This document shows positions 1 to 11,366 of a stretch of DNA of 64,000 bases, in pieces (position 1 is the first letter of the stretch; every line of letters starts with the position of its first letter). The notes under the pieces are model-generated. The model saw only the letters and a list, made by a program, of their open reading frames with translations. It ran no database searches and was not told the origin of the DNA. The stretch spans positions 9,260,458 to 9,324,457 of the forward strand of contig JARUPZ010000007.1 in assembly GCA_031213475.1 (NCBI GenBank). The letters run 5' to 3'. The stretch comes from Nereocystis luetkeana (Eukaryota > Sar > Phaeophyceae > Laminariales > Laminariaceae). A program made the position numbers and the translations under genes.

Positions 1-425
1 TGCGCCACTCCCCAAGGCACTTCCCGAAGGAGAACCTTGTAAATACTACCAATGCTCGTATTGTGGGGGGCCATAGTAAATAGAACCTATGGAGCACACA
101 AAAACCTATATATTTATTTATTTTACTAACAATATTTGGTCATAATTACTATGGTTCCCCGTCATAGTATATATCACGGCACACTGCTTACTACCTTGTA
201 CAGGTACAGCAACAGTAGTATGCCCTACCCTACCCAAGTCAGGCCGAAACCACCCTTGATTTCCCAAGTAGAGCAAACGAACCTCAATCAACACCAACCG
301 GATCTGAATGTCGCCCCTCCTCATCGACAAGGCGATCACGTATCCCATGTGCCTTCAACTACTTCCAGGCAGAAAAGCAGAGACTGCCCCAAACTGGATC
401 CAACGAAAAGACCGAACAAAACGCT
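1..425. other. flank without recognisable gene
   Basis: AT-rich start, then mixed sequence. Open frames are short and overlap on both strands with no family I recognise. It abuts the outer end of repeat B2 of the retroelement, so it is probably the pre-insertion host DNA. Confidence 0.5.
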
Positions 426-669
426 TTTATTGTATACCTTTCGAATTGCATTATCATTATCGTTTCCTGAGTCGAGGGAGAGAGAGGTTCCTCCCCTCGG
501 CCAGATACCTGTATCGCAGCTTCCTGTAATACCCTGGATATCTCGACCACCCTAATTCTACGTCTCTCTCTCCCTCCTATTATACCGGCCGGGTTCCTAA
601 CTAGTACGGCCTACAGTTGTCTCGGATGACCAAGCCTCCGAATGGTACGGTACCATTCGACTCCTCCAA
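426..669 (-). repeat. B2 split direct repeat, element 1
   Basis: A 244-bp block nearly identical to 1072-1315 (2 mismatches: the tac/tat triplet near 437 and the tgt/tgc step near 529). It forms the outer 3' end of the minus-strand element. Confidence 0.9.
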
Positions 670-783
670 TCTAACTTACAGTAAGCCCTAACGGAAGGAA
701 CGACATTTCCTCCGTACCCCTGGCTACTCGTGCCTCCCCCCCCCCCCCCCTTCGAAAGAAAAAATAGGGGGGGGTGGGGCGGC

Positions 784-1071
784 GGAAAATAAGGCACAAC
801 TCCCTGGCTTGGATCCACAAACCAGCGATTACCTCACGTCTGCCCGTGCTCGTCACAGGACCTCGTGCTTGCTCGGACCCGGCGTGGGGATGCTGACCTA
901 CGCTCGGTGCTCTGCTTGGAAGGACTGCGTGCGCGGTCTTCCCTTCCAACCAAACTTGTTTCTATCCCAGTTCCCGATACAGGCATGCCACATTCTCTCT
1001 ACCAATAAACCCTGCTTTGTCCGTTACTTCTTTTGCGGAGGCCGTTGCCTCGTCTACGGACAAACCTACCC
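784..1071 (-). repeat. A2 split direct repeat, element 1
   Basis: Matches A1 at 8957-9245 with few differences. It lies directly against B1 at cctaccc/tttattg, the B1-A2 junction expected from a circle. A weaker match to element 2 extends outward to about 752. The outer end contains a possible hairpin, gtccgt...acggac (1019-1062). Confidence 0.88.
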
Positions 1072-1315
1072 TTTATTGTATATCTTTCGAATTGCATTAT
1101 CATTATCGTTTCCTGAGTCGAGGGAGAGAGAGGTTCCTCCCCTCGGCCAGATACCTGTATCGCAGCTTCCTGCAATACCCTGGATATCTCGACCACCCTA
1201 ATTCTACGTCTCTCTCTCCCTCCTATTATACCGGCCGGGTTCCTAACTAGTACGGCCTACAGTTGTCTCGGATGACCAAGCCTCCGAATGGTACGGTACC
1301 ATTCGACTCCTCCAA
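1072..1315 (-). repeat. B1 split direct repeat, element 1
   Basis: Copy of B2 lying just downstream of the YR stop on the element strand. It ends in a short palindromic stretch around ggtacggtacc that is also recognisable in element 2. Confidence 0.9.
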
Positions 1316-1355
1316 CACGGAGGTGATGTGAGGCTACGGTTTGCCGTAGTCATAG

Positions 1356-2615
1356 TTACTTCTTACCCCACGCCGTTCCTTCCCCCGGCTGTCTCTCCCT
1401 TGCCAACTTTGCCCTCGCCAGCTTACATGACACCCTCGTGGAATATTCTATGTTATTACGCGTGTACGCCTTGTACGCTTCCGACCTCCACCTCCCTTCT
1501 CTCTGGATAACTCGTTCCGCTATGCCTCCCCCCGCCGCGAGCGTGGTCGCGGCTCCTATACGCAACGAGTGCAAGGCGAACTCGTCGGGATTCCGACCTG
1601 ACTTCGCCACCACCTCTTTGATTGCTCTAAGAGCACGGCCATACCTTACCACTCTTACGGCCTTGCCACACCGATACGAGGAAAGGGGGACACGGTCGGG
1701 CAGACCAGGGAAGCATGACATCAACTCCAACATAAGGGCAACGGCCCCGCCGTCTGCCCTAAAGGACGACCGTGGCCCGCGAACCTCACTTCGGGTCCGC
1801 ACGCGCACACTGCCCGTCTGTTCCTGACCCCCCTTATGCCCCTTAAACCGCACCTCTACCCTGTCCGGTTCTTGCTCTCGCCTCTCTCCCAACTGAGTGC
1901 CCTCGGCGAAAAACGCCACGTCCCCCCGCGTCAGGCAGTGCACCGGGTGCACCGCCCCCGAATCCGCGGCGAACCTTTCGTCCGAACGCGTCATCAGGAA
2001 GTAACTCAGACACAGACACAACCACAACATTTTCCCCTCTGGGCCCCACGTGGGGATGAGGGTTTCCCCCGCAAGCAGCATGCCGAACGACACCGGTAAA
2101 CGGACGCGGCGCGGCGTCCCTGCCGTCACGTGGGCCCGTGCAATACCCCTGAGCGCACACTGGACTACGGGAGCCGTGACCGGCAGCTCCACTCCAACCT
2201 TCAATCGATGGAAATACTGCACCGCCGCAAATTTTCCGGCAATCGTATTCGCCAAGTTACCTTCCGACGCACAACACCACGATGCAAACTCGATCAACGC
2301 CCAGGCCTTAAAATTCTCCGAATCGTTCGCCGCCAAAAACTCCTGACAACCAATCAACCTGCGAAACGTACTCCAAGATCGGCGACCAGACTCGTACGTA
2401 CGCCTAGTCGAGCTCGCAACCGAGCCCCAGACGTACTGGAGGCCAAGATGTCGGTACAGAGATCCGCCCCCGCCTCCCCCAGGCGCTGCTCCTGCCAATT
2501 GGTGTCGGGACGAAGCGCGTGGAGGCGGGGAGCGATGGTGGGACGATCCCACCGTGAAACACCATCCGCCAAAACATTCGCAACGCCGCGCACATGTTTG
2601 GCTCTGAACCACCAT
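1356..2615 (-). CDS. tyrosine recombinase (YR) of retrotransposon 1
   Basis: An open frame of 419 codons. This enzyme would insert the circular DNA copy of the element by strand exchange through a covalent phosphotyrosine. Catalytic residues seen are Arg210 in the M-T-R-S-D-E motif, the H-S-L-R-I-G box (His349, Arg352), G-R-W just after, and the nucleophile in Y-K-A-Y-T-R (Tyr381 or Tyr384, most likely 384). The N-terminal half has the helical S-T-R-R-T-Y-E-S pattern of a SAM-like core-binding domain near residues 69-76. The first 50 residues are Gly/Cys-rich and overlap the end of the RT-RH frame by about 260 nt, so the true start may be a later Met or a frameshift. It is the only element-1 ORF without a defect. 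A decayed homologue lies at 13724-15027. Confidence 0.85.
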   Translation of the reverse strand: MVVQSQTCARRCECFGGWCFTVGSSHHRSPPPRASSRHQLAGAAPGGGGGGSLYRHLGLQYVWGSVASSTRRTYESGRRSWSTFRRLIGCQEFLAANDSENFKAWALIEFASWCCASEGNLANTIAGKFAAVQYFHRLKVGVELPVTAPVVQCALRGIARAHVTAGTPRRVRLPVSFGMLLAGETLIPTWGPEGKMLWLCLCLSYFLMTRSDERFAADSGAVHPVHCLTRGDVAFFAEGTQLGERREQEPDRVEVRFKGHKGGQEQTGSVRVRTRSEVRGPRSSFRADGGAVALMLELMSCFPGLPDRVPLSSYRCGKAVRVVRYGRALRAIKEVVAKSGRNPDEFALHSLRIGAATTLAAGGGIAERVIQREGRWRSEAYKAYTRNNIEYSTRVSCKLARAKLARERQPGEGTAWGKK

Positions 2616-4570
2616 CCGCTGCGCATTTCAAGGCAGCCGAGTATCCGCATAAGTGCGCCCGCCCGCGGCTCGCGCCCCCCCCGACATCGACTAACCCAGT
2701 GGATGGCCGACATATTGTCGCCCCGCCTTAGAATACTCTCGCTGACGTATTGGGGCGCCGTCTGGGCCTCTTGCGTAAACGCCCATGCCGTAACTACCAT
2801 GGCCAGCAACTCCAACATATTAATAGAAAGGTCATCCCTCCCCTGACCTTGCGACCGGAGGCGGTCCTAGGCATCGTCGTCGAAATCCCACCGCCACCAC
2901 CGCCCGGTCTCCAAATAAAAAACCCCCATCGCGTCCTTGGAGGCGTCGCTGATGAGCGTACGCGAATGGGGCTGCAAATAAAAACTCAACAGTGGGGCGG
3001 AAAATGTGCCGCCCCCCCCCGGGCCCATCGCTTTTTGTGCCATCAACCGCCAAAACGAAAGGTCGTCGTGGAACTCGGCCCCAAGGCGGACGTGTGAACG
3101 GCTCGTCGACGACCGCTCGCCCCCCTCCGGACCCCGTACTTTCTCGTGCCAGGCCTGTACGGGGAGCATGCCTAACTGATTAAGCATGCGCCGCACGAAA
3201 AACTTGCCAGGTCGCACGACTTCGCATACGTGCATAAGTTTCCCCATCAACGACCGCAACTCGGATTCCCGCGCGCTACGGCGGTTGCTCGGCCACTCCG
3301 CGAGCCGCTCACGGAGCTGGTCAAGTTTCCCCTGCGGCAAAGAAATCGTCATCGCTACTGTATCAAGCTCCCATCCTAATACCTCGAGCCGCGTGTGCCA
3401 CGAGGACACCTTAACCGGTGCTAACAGGGGCGGGTCACCCGCTCGTCGTTCACCTAGGAAGCGTCCGTGATCGGATCCCATACTTTGGGACGCCCGCACG
3501 CACGGGTCCCCTACAGGGGAACACTGTGGCTCTTACAAGACGGCGTCATCTACGTACATTCGAGTAAAGAACGGCTTGGCCGCCCCCCCCCCGTCCCCCG
3601 GGGGTACCAGGTACCCCAGGGGTAAGCGGACGGGGCATTCTCCGGTGGCAGGCTCACTCACGGTGACGTGACTCGTGACCGCCTGGCCAAAGGGGGTGAC
3701 CACCGCGTTCCGGAATGTTGTGTGGACGTGCGCGTGTTCGATAGCGGCCGAAAACAAACACCAGAATCCCGGGCTATTCCGCCACCCAAACTGAAGACGC
3801 CGGTCGACTACGACCAGGTCGCGGAAAGCGTACCCGAACAGGGGGCACTGTGCCCATTCCACGGGGATCTGTCGGAAGGCGTCCTTCACGTCCATCTTAC
3901 TCAGCAAGATGCGCGTGAGTGGGGCCGACGGGCGACCCAAGTGTAAAATACGCCAAATAATACCACGTAGTACGTGGCCCAGTTTACAGGGGGAGGCGGA
4001 CGAAAAATCTGTGCCGGAGTTGACGCTCGGTACAGATGTCTCAAAGGTAAGGTCGTGAATGATTCGGATCTTCGCGGGAGACACTGTCACCCCTAGAGGT
4101 GACAGACGGAGACCGGGGATACGATCGACCGTGTCCCGCGGGAAGACAAATGCCCGCCCAAGCCTCACGTCTTCCGCTATTTTACACAGTATGTTTCCCT
4201 CGTACGGGACGATCGATCTATGATTACCATACTGCAGGGCGGCACCCAAATCCCCGACGCCGTTTACCACTACCGGCACCCCGTGCGTGATTATTCTCAC
4301 CAACAGGTCAATCTGCGGAAAACGCTTAGTATACCCGAACCAGGCCGACACCCGACCTGCCTGCACGCGGGGGACGTGTAGCAAGTTTTCGAGGGCCCGC
4401 ATGCACGCGAATCCCCCCCCGTGGACAGACAAAAAATGGGAATAGTGACTCGCTACGCGCTCAAGCGCCTGTTCTACCCCCCCGGTTCCGGCCACTGCCA
4501 TCAGTTCATGTACCGACTCAACGCACGCGCGGGCAAGGGCCAGCCCACCTGCCGCTGGCCCCGTCGTCAT
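2354..4570 (-). pseudogene. reverse transcriptase-RNase H, two nonsense codons
   Basis: One continuous frame of about 739 codons, starting at ATG 4570 just after the gag stop at 4589. RT motifs: K-M-D-V-K-D-A-F-R (catalytic Asp near 237), F-G-W-R-N-S-P-G-F-W (motif B), and Y-V-D-D (341-342). The frame is cut by TAA at 3535-3533 directly after Y-V-D-D-A-V-L, continues in the same frame through the thumb/connection (L-G-W-E-L-D) into RNase H with S-D-A-S-K-D-A-M-G, is cut by TAG at 2869-2867, and continues in the same frame to G-D-N-M-S-A and N-V-L-A-D-G-V-S-R-W-D. No indel is needed, so inactivation is by two point changes. Suppressible stops are an unlikely alternative because neither sits at a domain boundary. 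Confidence 0.85.
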
Positions 4571-4588
4571 GTGACGAGGCCCGTCTCC

Positions 4589-5927
4589 CTATCCACGCCC
4601 GGGCGCCGCTGCCCCCCAGGCGGCCCCGCCCCGGGCAGCGGTACTCCTCCCCCCGCTGTTCCTGGAGGCGCTGGCGGCCCCATTCGGTTTGAGGCGGCCC
4701 TCCCGCCCACGCCCGCCTGATGGCGGGCCGCCGCCTCCACCAGTGCCGCTGCTGTCGTTGTGTGCACTTCCACCGGTCCCGTCGCGGCCGTTGCTCGCCC
4801 GGTACTTCTTGTGGGCGGGATGAGCGTACACCAACTTTTCGCCGAACCGGCACCCGCGTGCCTCCCCCCACGCGAAGCAGTCGCCGAACCGGCTGCCCCC
4901 CCCCCGAGGTCTGGCGGTCGCACTTCTCCGCGCGTCCCGCGGCTGCCTTCGGGGAGAGCCCAGCGCCTAGGAGCCCCCCTCCCCGTATGTAGTTGGTTAG
5001 GGCTGGCCACGTCGGGTACACCACGCCCGGCATGTTCTCGATCATCGGGGGTGGACCCTTCGCGACGTCCACCGCTGCGGAGAACAGGCGCTGGCAGTAT
5101 TCCTTCATATCGGCGTCCATCAAGGTGGCCATGAGCGCCTTGTTCTCCGGCATGACAGCCTTGGGCCGGTGCTTCCGGCAGTGGATCCGGAGATCGGAAA
5201 GACCCCGCCGGAGTCCGTCCTCCAGCATGCTGAGCCTGTCCCCGCCGTCCTCCGAAACCACCCCGTTCCCCATGACCGCCATGATGGCCTCCACCATGAT
5301 TTCCAGCTGCTCCGGCAGGAACATGGCCGCCGCCAGCCGAGCGGTGTCGTCCTCGGCCATATACGCTCCGACCCGGAACCCGGTGAAGGTGTTCAGCTGG
5401 GCGGTCGTCTCGTCCGACGCGAGCGCCACATCCCCCAGTAATGCCTGCATCTCTGCCCGTTTCAGGTTGTACACCGCCGGTGTTTCCCCGGTGGTGATCC
5501 ACATCTTCCGGGCGCCGAGGATACGCCACGCCGCGAAAAACTCCTTGTCCCCGGCTCGTCGCCCCGGTGCGATAGACCCGCCCCCGTAGGCCCCCGGCTG
5601 CTGGGACCCCGCGATGGAGAGCTGCATCTGTTCGCACATGGCGGCCACAGCTCCCCGGTCCTCGGTCAGAGCGGCGACCTCCTCCTGCGTCGCGGAGAGT
5701 TGCTCACGGATTGCCCGGAGGTCCTCCCGTATCTCGCCGACCGCCGCCACCAGCGCGTCCGAGTCTCGATCCGTTTGGAGCTGGCGGATAAGCTCGGTCA
5801 GCGACGCGAGTGACACCTTCGCCGAGGGCGCCGGTGTCGCCGCCCCGCCCCTCGCGGCCGGGGCGTTTCCGTCCCGGTCCGTTGCCCTCGGCCCCCGCCT
5901 ACCGCCATTCCGCGTTGCCGACGGCAT
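4589..5927 (-). pseudogene. gag of retrotransposon 1 with frame change and CCCH remnant
   Basis: Starts at ATG 5927. Residues about 40-105 form a predicted coiled coil (I-R-Q-L-Q-T-D-R-D...), followed by an alpha-helical capsid-like region. Near the C10 run at 4896-4905 the sensible frame shifts by one. In the new frame it reads C-F-A-W-G-E-A-R-G-C-R-F-G-E-K-L-V-Y-A-H, matching a C-x8-C-x5-C-x3-H finger except that the third Cys is Leu. A Gly-rich tail then runs to the stop at 4589, 18 nt before the RT ATG. The original frame stays open to 4518 and overlaps RT, but its Arg-rich tail looks like a shadow. The homopolymer may be a real mutation or a sequencing or assembly slip. Confidence 0.72.
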
Positions 5928-6414
5928 CTGGTTGCGTCGCTGCGCATACGGGAGAGCGCGGCGGGAGGTTGGTAGGGAGGGGGGGGGGGTTATGTGGTGA
6001 AGATATATTTCTCCCCCTTTCGCGCCTTCTCTGTACTCATACGTACGTGCATCTTCTTCCGCCCGCCCCTGGCGGGTGACTCAGAACCCGTGGGCGCCAA
6101 GCCCAGCATCCCGAGCGACAAACGAACAAACAAACAACGTGGGGACGGTGGGGGGGGGGTTCCCAGCGCGATGCTCTTCCCCCCCCCCATGTTCGCCGCC
6201 TCTAATTTGATATAGTTGCTTCTGCGTATGCCACCGCCCCGTCCAAAACGTGCTTATCAGCCGGGGCGCACGACTCACGCCGGGCGGCGTGGGCCGTGCG
6301 TCCCGCGACGAGGGATACTCCCCCCGCCCAACACGAATTCTGGAAACAGGGCCACCGGCAGCAGGGCAGTTACCTCACCCGGCGTTGTTTGACTATGTCT
6401 GTCTCAATCCGTGT

Positions 6415-6800
6415 CTACGTCACTCGCTCGGTTCTCCCCCTCCTCCAGTCTGTGTGAAGGATAACTTGCTGGCCAATTCGTTTTTTCCTTCTCGCGCTTC
6501 TCTTTCCCTCTTTTTTTTGTTTTCTCTTTTTTCCCTTTTTTTGTTTCCCTCTCTCCTTTGTTTTTTTGTTTCTCTCTTTTTTTCTCTTTCCGCGACCGGT
6601 GCCGGGCGCGTGATTTGTTTGCTCATTCTTGGAAAAAAAAAATTGAACGCCGAAGAAGTAACGCTCCCCGGAAAGGAGGGAGAAAAAAAACAACTAGGCA
6701 AATGGGGGAATCCAGGCTTCCAGCCCCCACGGTTCTTCCTTCTCTCTTCCTTGTTTTTTTTATCCTCTCTCTCTGTCTGTCTTTCCTTACTCTCTTTGTG
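6415..6800 (-). other. purine-rich leader tract
   Basis: On the element strand this is almost pure A/G (long T and CT runs on the plus strand, e.g. 6480-6600 and 6740-6800). It lies between the tandem array and gag. The open frames here are composition artefacts (Lys/Arg/Glu-rich). It may be an unstructured leader; function unknown. Confidence 0.5.
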
Positions 6801-6904
6801 TCTCCCCATGTGGGCGTTCCGAAATAATTCCCTCGTGCCTTTCCACCTGGGTGGGCCCTCCCTGCTTCCACAGCGAGCCCGCCCCTTTCCGTCTCCACGG
6901 CCGG

Positions 6905-8430
6905 TCAGCACCGCGTCGGTCGTGCGTCTATATATATAGTGTTCCCGTCGCACGCAGCAGTACTGTCTCCACAGCGCCCCGACTCTAGTTATAACCGCGG
7001 CCCATCCTTGGCCATGTTTCCATTAGTATCGGGCTCAGAGCCTGTAGTATCAAGCCACACCCCATCGGTCGGGCGTCGATATGTTTTCATCGCGCACCGC
7101 AGCCCTGTCTTCATGGCACGCCGACTCCAAGTATTGTTATAGCGGCCCCCCGCCAGCGACCCGTGTCAGTCGTGCGTGTATATGCTTCCTCGCTCACAGC
7201 GGTACTGTCTCCGTCGTGCCCCGACGCAACTTATCGTTATTCTCATAGTGGTCCACACCTGGCGTGTGTGTGTGTGAATTTTTCTCTCTCACTAATCTCA
7301 GGCCGAGAAATTGTAGCCGGACTGTGCCTCCACACCCCACCGCACCGTGGCGTGCGCTCGTCCACATGTTTGCATCCCGCACAGTAGTTCTGTCTCCACA
7401 GCTGCCCAAGGATTGACACGAGGCTTCTTTTTTTTTTCTTCTAAGGCCACCCCGCCGTGTCAGTCGTGCGTCGATATGTTTTCGTCGCGCACAGCAGCAC
7501 TGTCTCCACAGCGCGCCGACTCAAATTATTGTTATAGTGGCCCCGGCCAGCACCCCGTTTCGGTCGTGCGTGGATAGGCCTCTTCGCACGCAGCGGTACT
7601 GTCCCCACCGCGACCGACTCAAGTTAGTATTATTATTATTGTCCTAGTGGTCAATACCTGGCATGTGTTTCCTTTCGTTTCATTATTCTCAGGCCGAGAA
7701 CTTGTAACCGGACTGTGTCTTCCCACCCAACACCACCGTGTCGGGCAGTCGTCCAACCTGTTTTTCTCACACGCGGCAGTTCTGTCTCCACAGCTGCCCA
7801 AGTATTGACATAGGGCTGTTTTTTTTCTCTCTCTCTCTCTTTTCTCTTTCACAGCCCACGCCACCGTGTCGGCCGTGCGTCGAGATGTTTTCCTCGCGCA
7901 CAGCAGCCCTGTCTCCACAGCGCGCCGACTCTAATTGTGGTTATAGCGGCCACGGCCAGCAACTCGTGTCGGTCCTGCGTAGCTATGCTTCCTCGCACAC
8001 AGCAGTGCTGTCTACACAGCGCACCGGCTCCAATTGTTATTATTGTTAAAGTAGTCCATACCTGGCCTGTGTGTGCGTATTTTTTCTCTTCATTCGTGAC
8101 GGGCCGATATTCTGTTTTTTTTCTCTCCCTTTCTTTCTTCCCCGGCACACCACATACTTCCATCGCACGCCGCAGCACTGTCTCCACAGCACCCTACGCC
8201 GATTATAATATGTCTCCACACCGCACCGCCGCACTGTCTCCACAGCGCACCGGCGCTAGTTATCATAGTGGCCAATACTTCGCCATGATTCTATGAGTAT
8301 CGGACCCTGGGCTTGCAACCAGACTGTCTCCACAGCAGCCCGCAACCCCATGTCAGTCGTGCGTCGATATTTCTGTTTTTCGCGCGCACGGCAGTACTGT
8401 CTCCACAGCGCACCGACCCACATTATGCGG
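6905..8430 (-). repeat. degenerate tandem array in leader of element 1
   Basis: At least twelve copies of a core reading ctgtctccacagcg on the plus strand (e.g. 6964, 7389, 7500, 7785, 7910, 8178, 8230, 8395), each embedded in a longer block with gtcgtgcgtcgatatgtttt and ttattgttatagtggcc. Blocks of about 90-110 bp alternate with a longer variant carrying a pyrimidine run, giving a higher-order period near 400 bp. A GT microsatellite sits at about 7263-7276. It lies inside the element, between A1 and gag. Confidence 0.75.
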
Positions 8431-8616
8431 GCGACCGATTGTTATTCTGTTATTAATAGTATTACTACTATGTCCTTCTTGCCTTTCGATAATGTGCAGT
8501 CTGATCTGCACCATTGAGCACTCATCGCTTTCTGCCTTCTCATTGTTATTGTAGCTGCCAACACCGGCGCCACAACGCGTCCTCCCTCTGCCGCGTTCAG
8601 GAATGTATGTCCTATC

Positions 8617-8740
8617 AATAGCGTGTTTTGCGGTTGTGCATGCATGCATCTCGAGGCCTACCCTCGTCTCCCGTTTTTGCGAATAGCGTGTTTGCGATGT
8701 GCATGCATGCGTCTCGGGGCCGACCCTCGTCTCCCGCTAT
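8617..8740. repeat. two-copy tandem repeat
   Basis: Two copies of about 55-60 bp, starting at 8621 and 8686, share tgcatgcatgc followed by tctcg and ccctcgtctcccg. They lie in the leader between the long array and A1. Confidence 0.65.
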
Positions 8741-8956
8741 GGGGATGGGACCGCCACTCTCACTCATCGTTTCTTCGCCTATCGTTAGATAGCACCTTAT
8801 CGCCAGTCAACCATCTCTACACACGCGAACATACCGTGTGGTTCTCCTGAGACTCGCTGGACCCAGCCCTCGCAGCAGATCCCTGATCGCCAAGTCGCGT
8901 CCGCTCGTCCCCGCGCTCAGTTCGTGGTCCCAGCGGGCCGGAGTCGAGACGGGAGG

Positions 8957-9245
8957 GGAAAATAAGGCACAACTTCCTGGCTTCGATCCACAAACCAGCG
9001 ATTACCTCACGTCTGCCCGTGCTCGTCACAGGAACTCGTGCTTGCTCGGGCCCGGCGTGGGGATGCTGACCTACGCTCGGTGCTCTGCTTGGAAGGACTG
9101 CGTGCGCGGTCTTCCCTTCCAACCAAACTTGTTCTATCCCAGTTCCCGATACAGGCATGCCACATTCTTTCTACCAATAAACCCTGCTTTGTCCGTTACT
9201 TCGTTTGCGGAGGCCGTTGCCTCGTCTACGGACAAAAACCTACCC
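8957..9245 (-). repeat. A1 split direct repeat, element 1 (5' tip)
   Basis: Same orientation as A2 and about 97% identical by eye. The homology ends at cctaccc (9239-9245), exactly where A2 meets B1, which defines the 5' tip of the element. Confidence 0.88.
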
Positions 9246-9477
9246 ATGTGCAAACCAATAGGTATGATGTTAATCGTCGGCTACGCCGAACCGAAGCCGT
9301 AAGCGCGATGGATACCCTGAGGTATTTTTCTCCCTGCACCTAACCCCCTGTTCTCGCTGCTAGCTCGTCTCCGCCGGAATGGGCGTACGACGGTAACGAT
9401 TCTGAGGAAACCAGTACGAAATTATGGAATCACCTCTTGTATCCAATCGGGGTTCTGGTGATTGGTCAACGATTTTA

Positions 9478-9700
9478 CTGCAGTATTATTTTACGCTGCC
9501 GCCGATCACTCAAAGTAAGTATTGGATTTGGATGAGGCCTCCTGCCCCGTCGGTGGTCCCACCTAGACTTCGTTGTGTTTCTTAGATTATAATTGGCCAC
9601 CTCCCGGGCGCTGTGTTGTCTCCCCGAACTTCTTATGGTACATGCGTCAGGCGTACTTCGGCGCGCACGCCGAAAAGTCTGACTCAAACGCCCCGGACAG
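9478..9700. repeat. dispersed repeat copy
   Basis: Shares an ordered series of matches with 50683-50915 (ttttacgct, ggattggatgaggcctcc versus ggattggattaagcctcc, cttcgttgtgtttctt, gccacctcccgggcg) and with 50095-50165. No coding potential was recognised, so this is a diverged non-coding element of unknown class. Confidence 0.6.
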
Positions 9701-10741
9701 TGGGAGGTCGCCCGCTGTGGCATAGGTGTTGTCCGGTTTCCTCTTGGATGCCGAGACCCGCGATGTACCTCTAACAGACAGCAAACACCCGCACTTCAAA
9801 GCGCCTGCTGAACAGTTGATCGTTCCTCCACACCTTCTGTAGTCACCATCACCGGTTGATCTAAACGAACAAAACTCGACATGATGAAGGTGTAGTTGGA
9901 CCAACGAGGATGGACCGCCATTGTTGGCGTATACGGTACCAGGACTTGACGTTTTTCGAGGTCGTCCCAGAGACCCTAGGCTAACAACTATTACGTATAA
10001 GGTAGGGAATATATAGCATATGGTTGTTTTTACAACATACATGTAGGGGAGTGGGCGAAATAACGAACTCAGTAAAATGCTTCAGTGGACGAAATGTGTG
10101 TTTAACTCCTCTCCGACGTGCCTCCGATATTGACGTACAGGATGGGAGGCTAAACTCGTGAATGGAAAACCGCTGTACATCAACCACAACGCACAGGTAA
10201 TCTGAAAGAGATCGCTGTTTTCGCGAAATCATTTTCCTACTGGTGAAAACTTTCTAGGGTTCGATAGTCGCCCCTCTCAGCTTCAAATCGAACGTTTCGA
10301 CATCAGTCGCATCGATGCTAGAAGAATCGGCGGCAGAACTCGTTAGTTTGGTTGAAAATTGCTACCGTAGTGGGTGCGCCAGGAATCAGAAACAACGCAT
10401 GGATTGGGTTCACGCCACGGCGCGGAGTTTGGCCGCAATAATGGTGCTGCCGGTGCCAAGGTTTTCGTGACCACCCTGCTGGATTTTCGCCTTCAGTGAC
10501 GCGAAGAACATAAGAAGAACCACGAAATCGAAGCAGTTTGTCAAAGTTCGTCGCCAATAGTCGGTACCGCCTTCGGCGATGGTTTCACTATATCAGTCCG
10601 AGCGGAAAGGTAAGGACCAGTTGGCCTTTGTATTTACTGGTATATCCGATGGGCATTATATTTCAGTTCGAATGGGTGGCGTATATCGGTATGTAGCGCG
10701 GCCGTATCCCACTGGTGATGGGGGCGGCCCGGTAAGAATCC

Positions 10742-11366
10742 TTGATCGTTAGAGGTCGCCTACCAAGGAACCACGCCGGGGTTTGTTGTATTTTGGGTAG
10801 TCCGAGCGTCGGCCACAGGTTACAGATACGACTGGTCAAACTCTGGTCCTGCGCAATGCGTCACGCCTGTGCATGCCCTGTCGCATTGGCATCTAGCTCG
10901 TCTCCTGGCCCGTTCAAGGGTACGAGATCGAACCCAAACGAAACGAGCAACGGCACAAACCTCTCGCATCCACCACACAGCGGCGCCCCTTCGACCTCTC
11001 GCGCAACGCAAATCGCGACACGAACTAGCAAGCGCAATGATATGAACCTCTGCTCAATTCGTGTTGTACCCCGATTGGCCGAACCGACCGCCGACGATTC
11101 CGAAACAACAACAAATGAAGACCTCCCAGTGGGAAGATCCGGTGACAGGGCGTAGACCAGGCGCGCGTGTGGAAGCGCCCCACGGGACTGATTATCCGCT
11201 TCTGCCCCCGAAAAGTGAACCGCGATCCGAATCGTACGCGAGAAACTCGGAGCACGCCTCATCAATTCACCTAGGCAGCTCAAGCGGTAGGCCGGAGAAG
11301 CCAAGCATAATCGAAGCGGCCACGGAGTCTCGCCCCGCAGGTGATGGAAGTTCAGCGGCAGTGTAG
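10742..11366. other. overlapping open frames, unassigned
   Basis: Plus-strand frames at 10742-11155 and 11061-11366 and a minus frame at 10861-11304 overlap. All are rich in Ser, Thr, Pro or Arg with no recognisable motif. They may be a disordered exon or chance; I cannot choose a strand. Confidence 0.15.

Larger units (their letters stand above)
426..9245 (-). mobile_element. YR retrotransposon 1 (PAT/Ngaro-like, split direct repeats)
   Basis: Read on the minus strand the order is A1 (8957-9245), leader, gag, RT-RNase H, YR, B1 (1072-1315), A2 (784-1071), B2 (426-669). This A1-ORFs-B1-A2-B2 arrangement is the hallmark of PAT and Ngaro elements, which integrate through a tyrosine recombinase and a circular intermediate and make no target duplication; none is seen here. 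B1 and B2 differ at about 2 of 244 positions and A1 and A2 at about 7 of 280, so the insertion is fairly young. No methyltransferase domain, typical of DIRS1 and PAT, was seen, and the order gag-RT-RH-YR favours Ngaro. Two nonsense codons in RT-RH and a frame change in gag make this copy non-autonomous, while YR remains open. Confidence 0.88.

Noticed and set aside
4567..5637. Long 356-codon frame overlapping gag
   Set aside because: Arg/Gly/Pro/His-rich shadow of gag in high-GC DNA; the gag frame has the coiled coil and capsid-like helices.
6250..6953. Ser/Leu/Phe-rich and Lys/Arg-rich ORFs on opposite strands
   Set aside because: Both are translations of a pyrimidine/purine tract in the retroelement leader.
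6905..8430. CRISPR array
   Set aside because: Repeat blocks are long and diverged, spacers are not uniform or unique, and the context is a eukaryotic retroelement.
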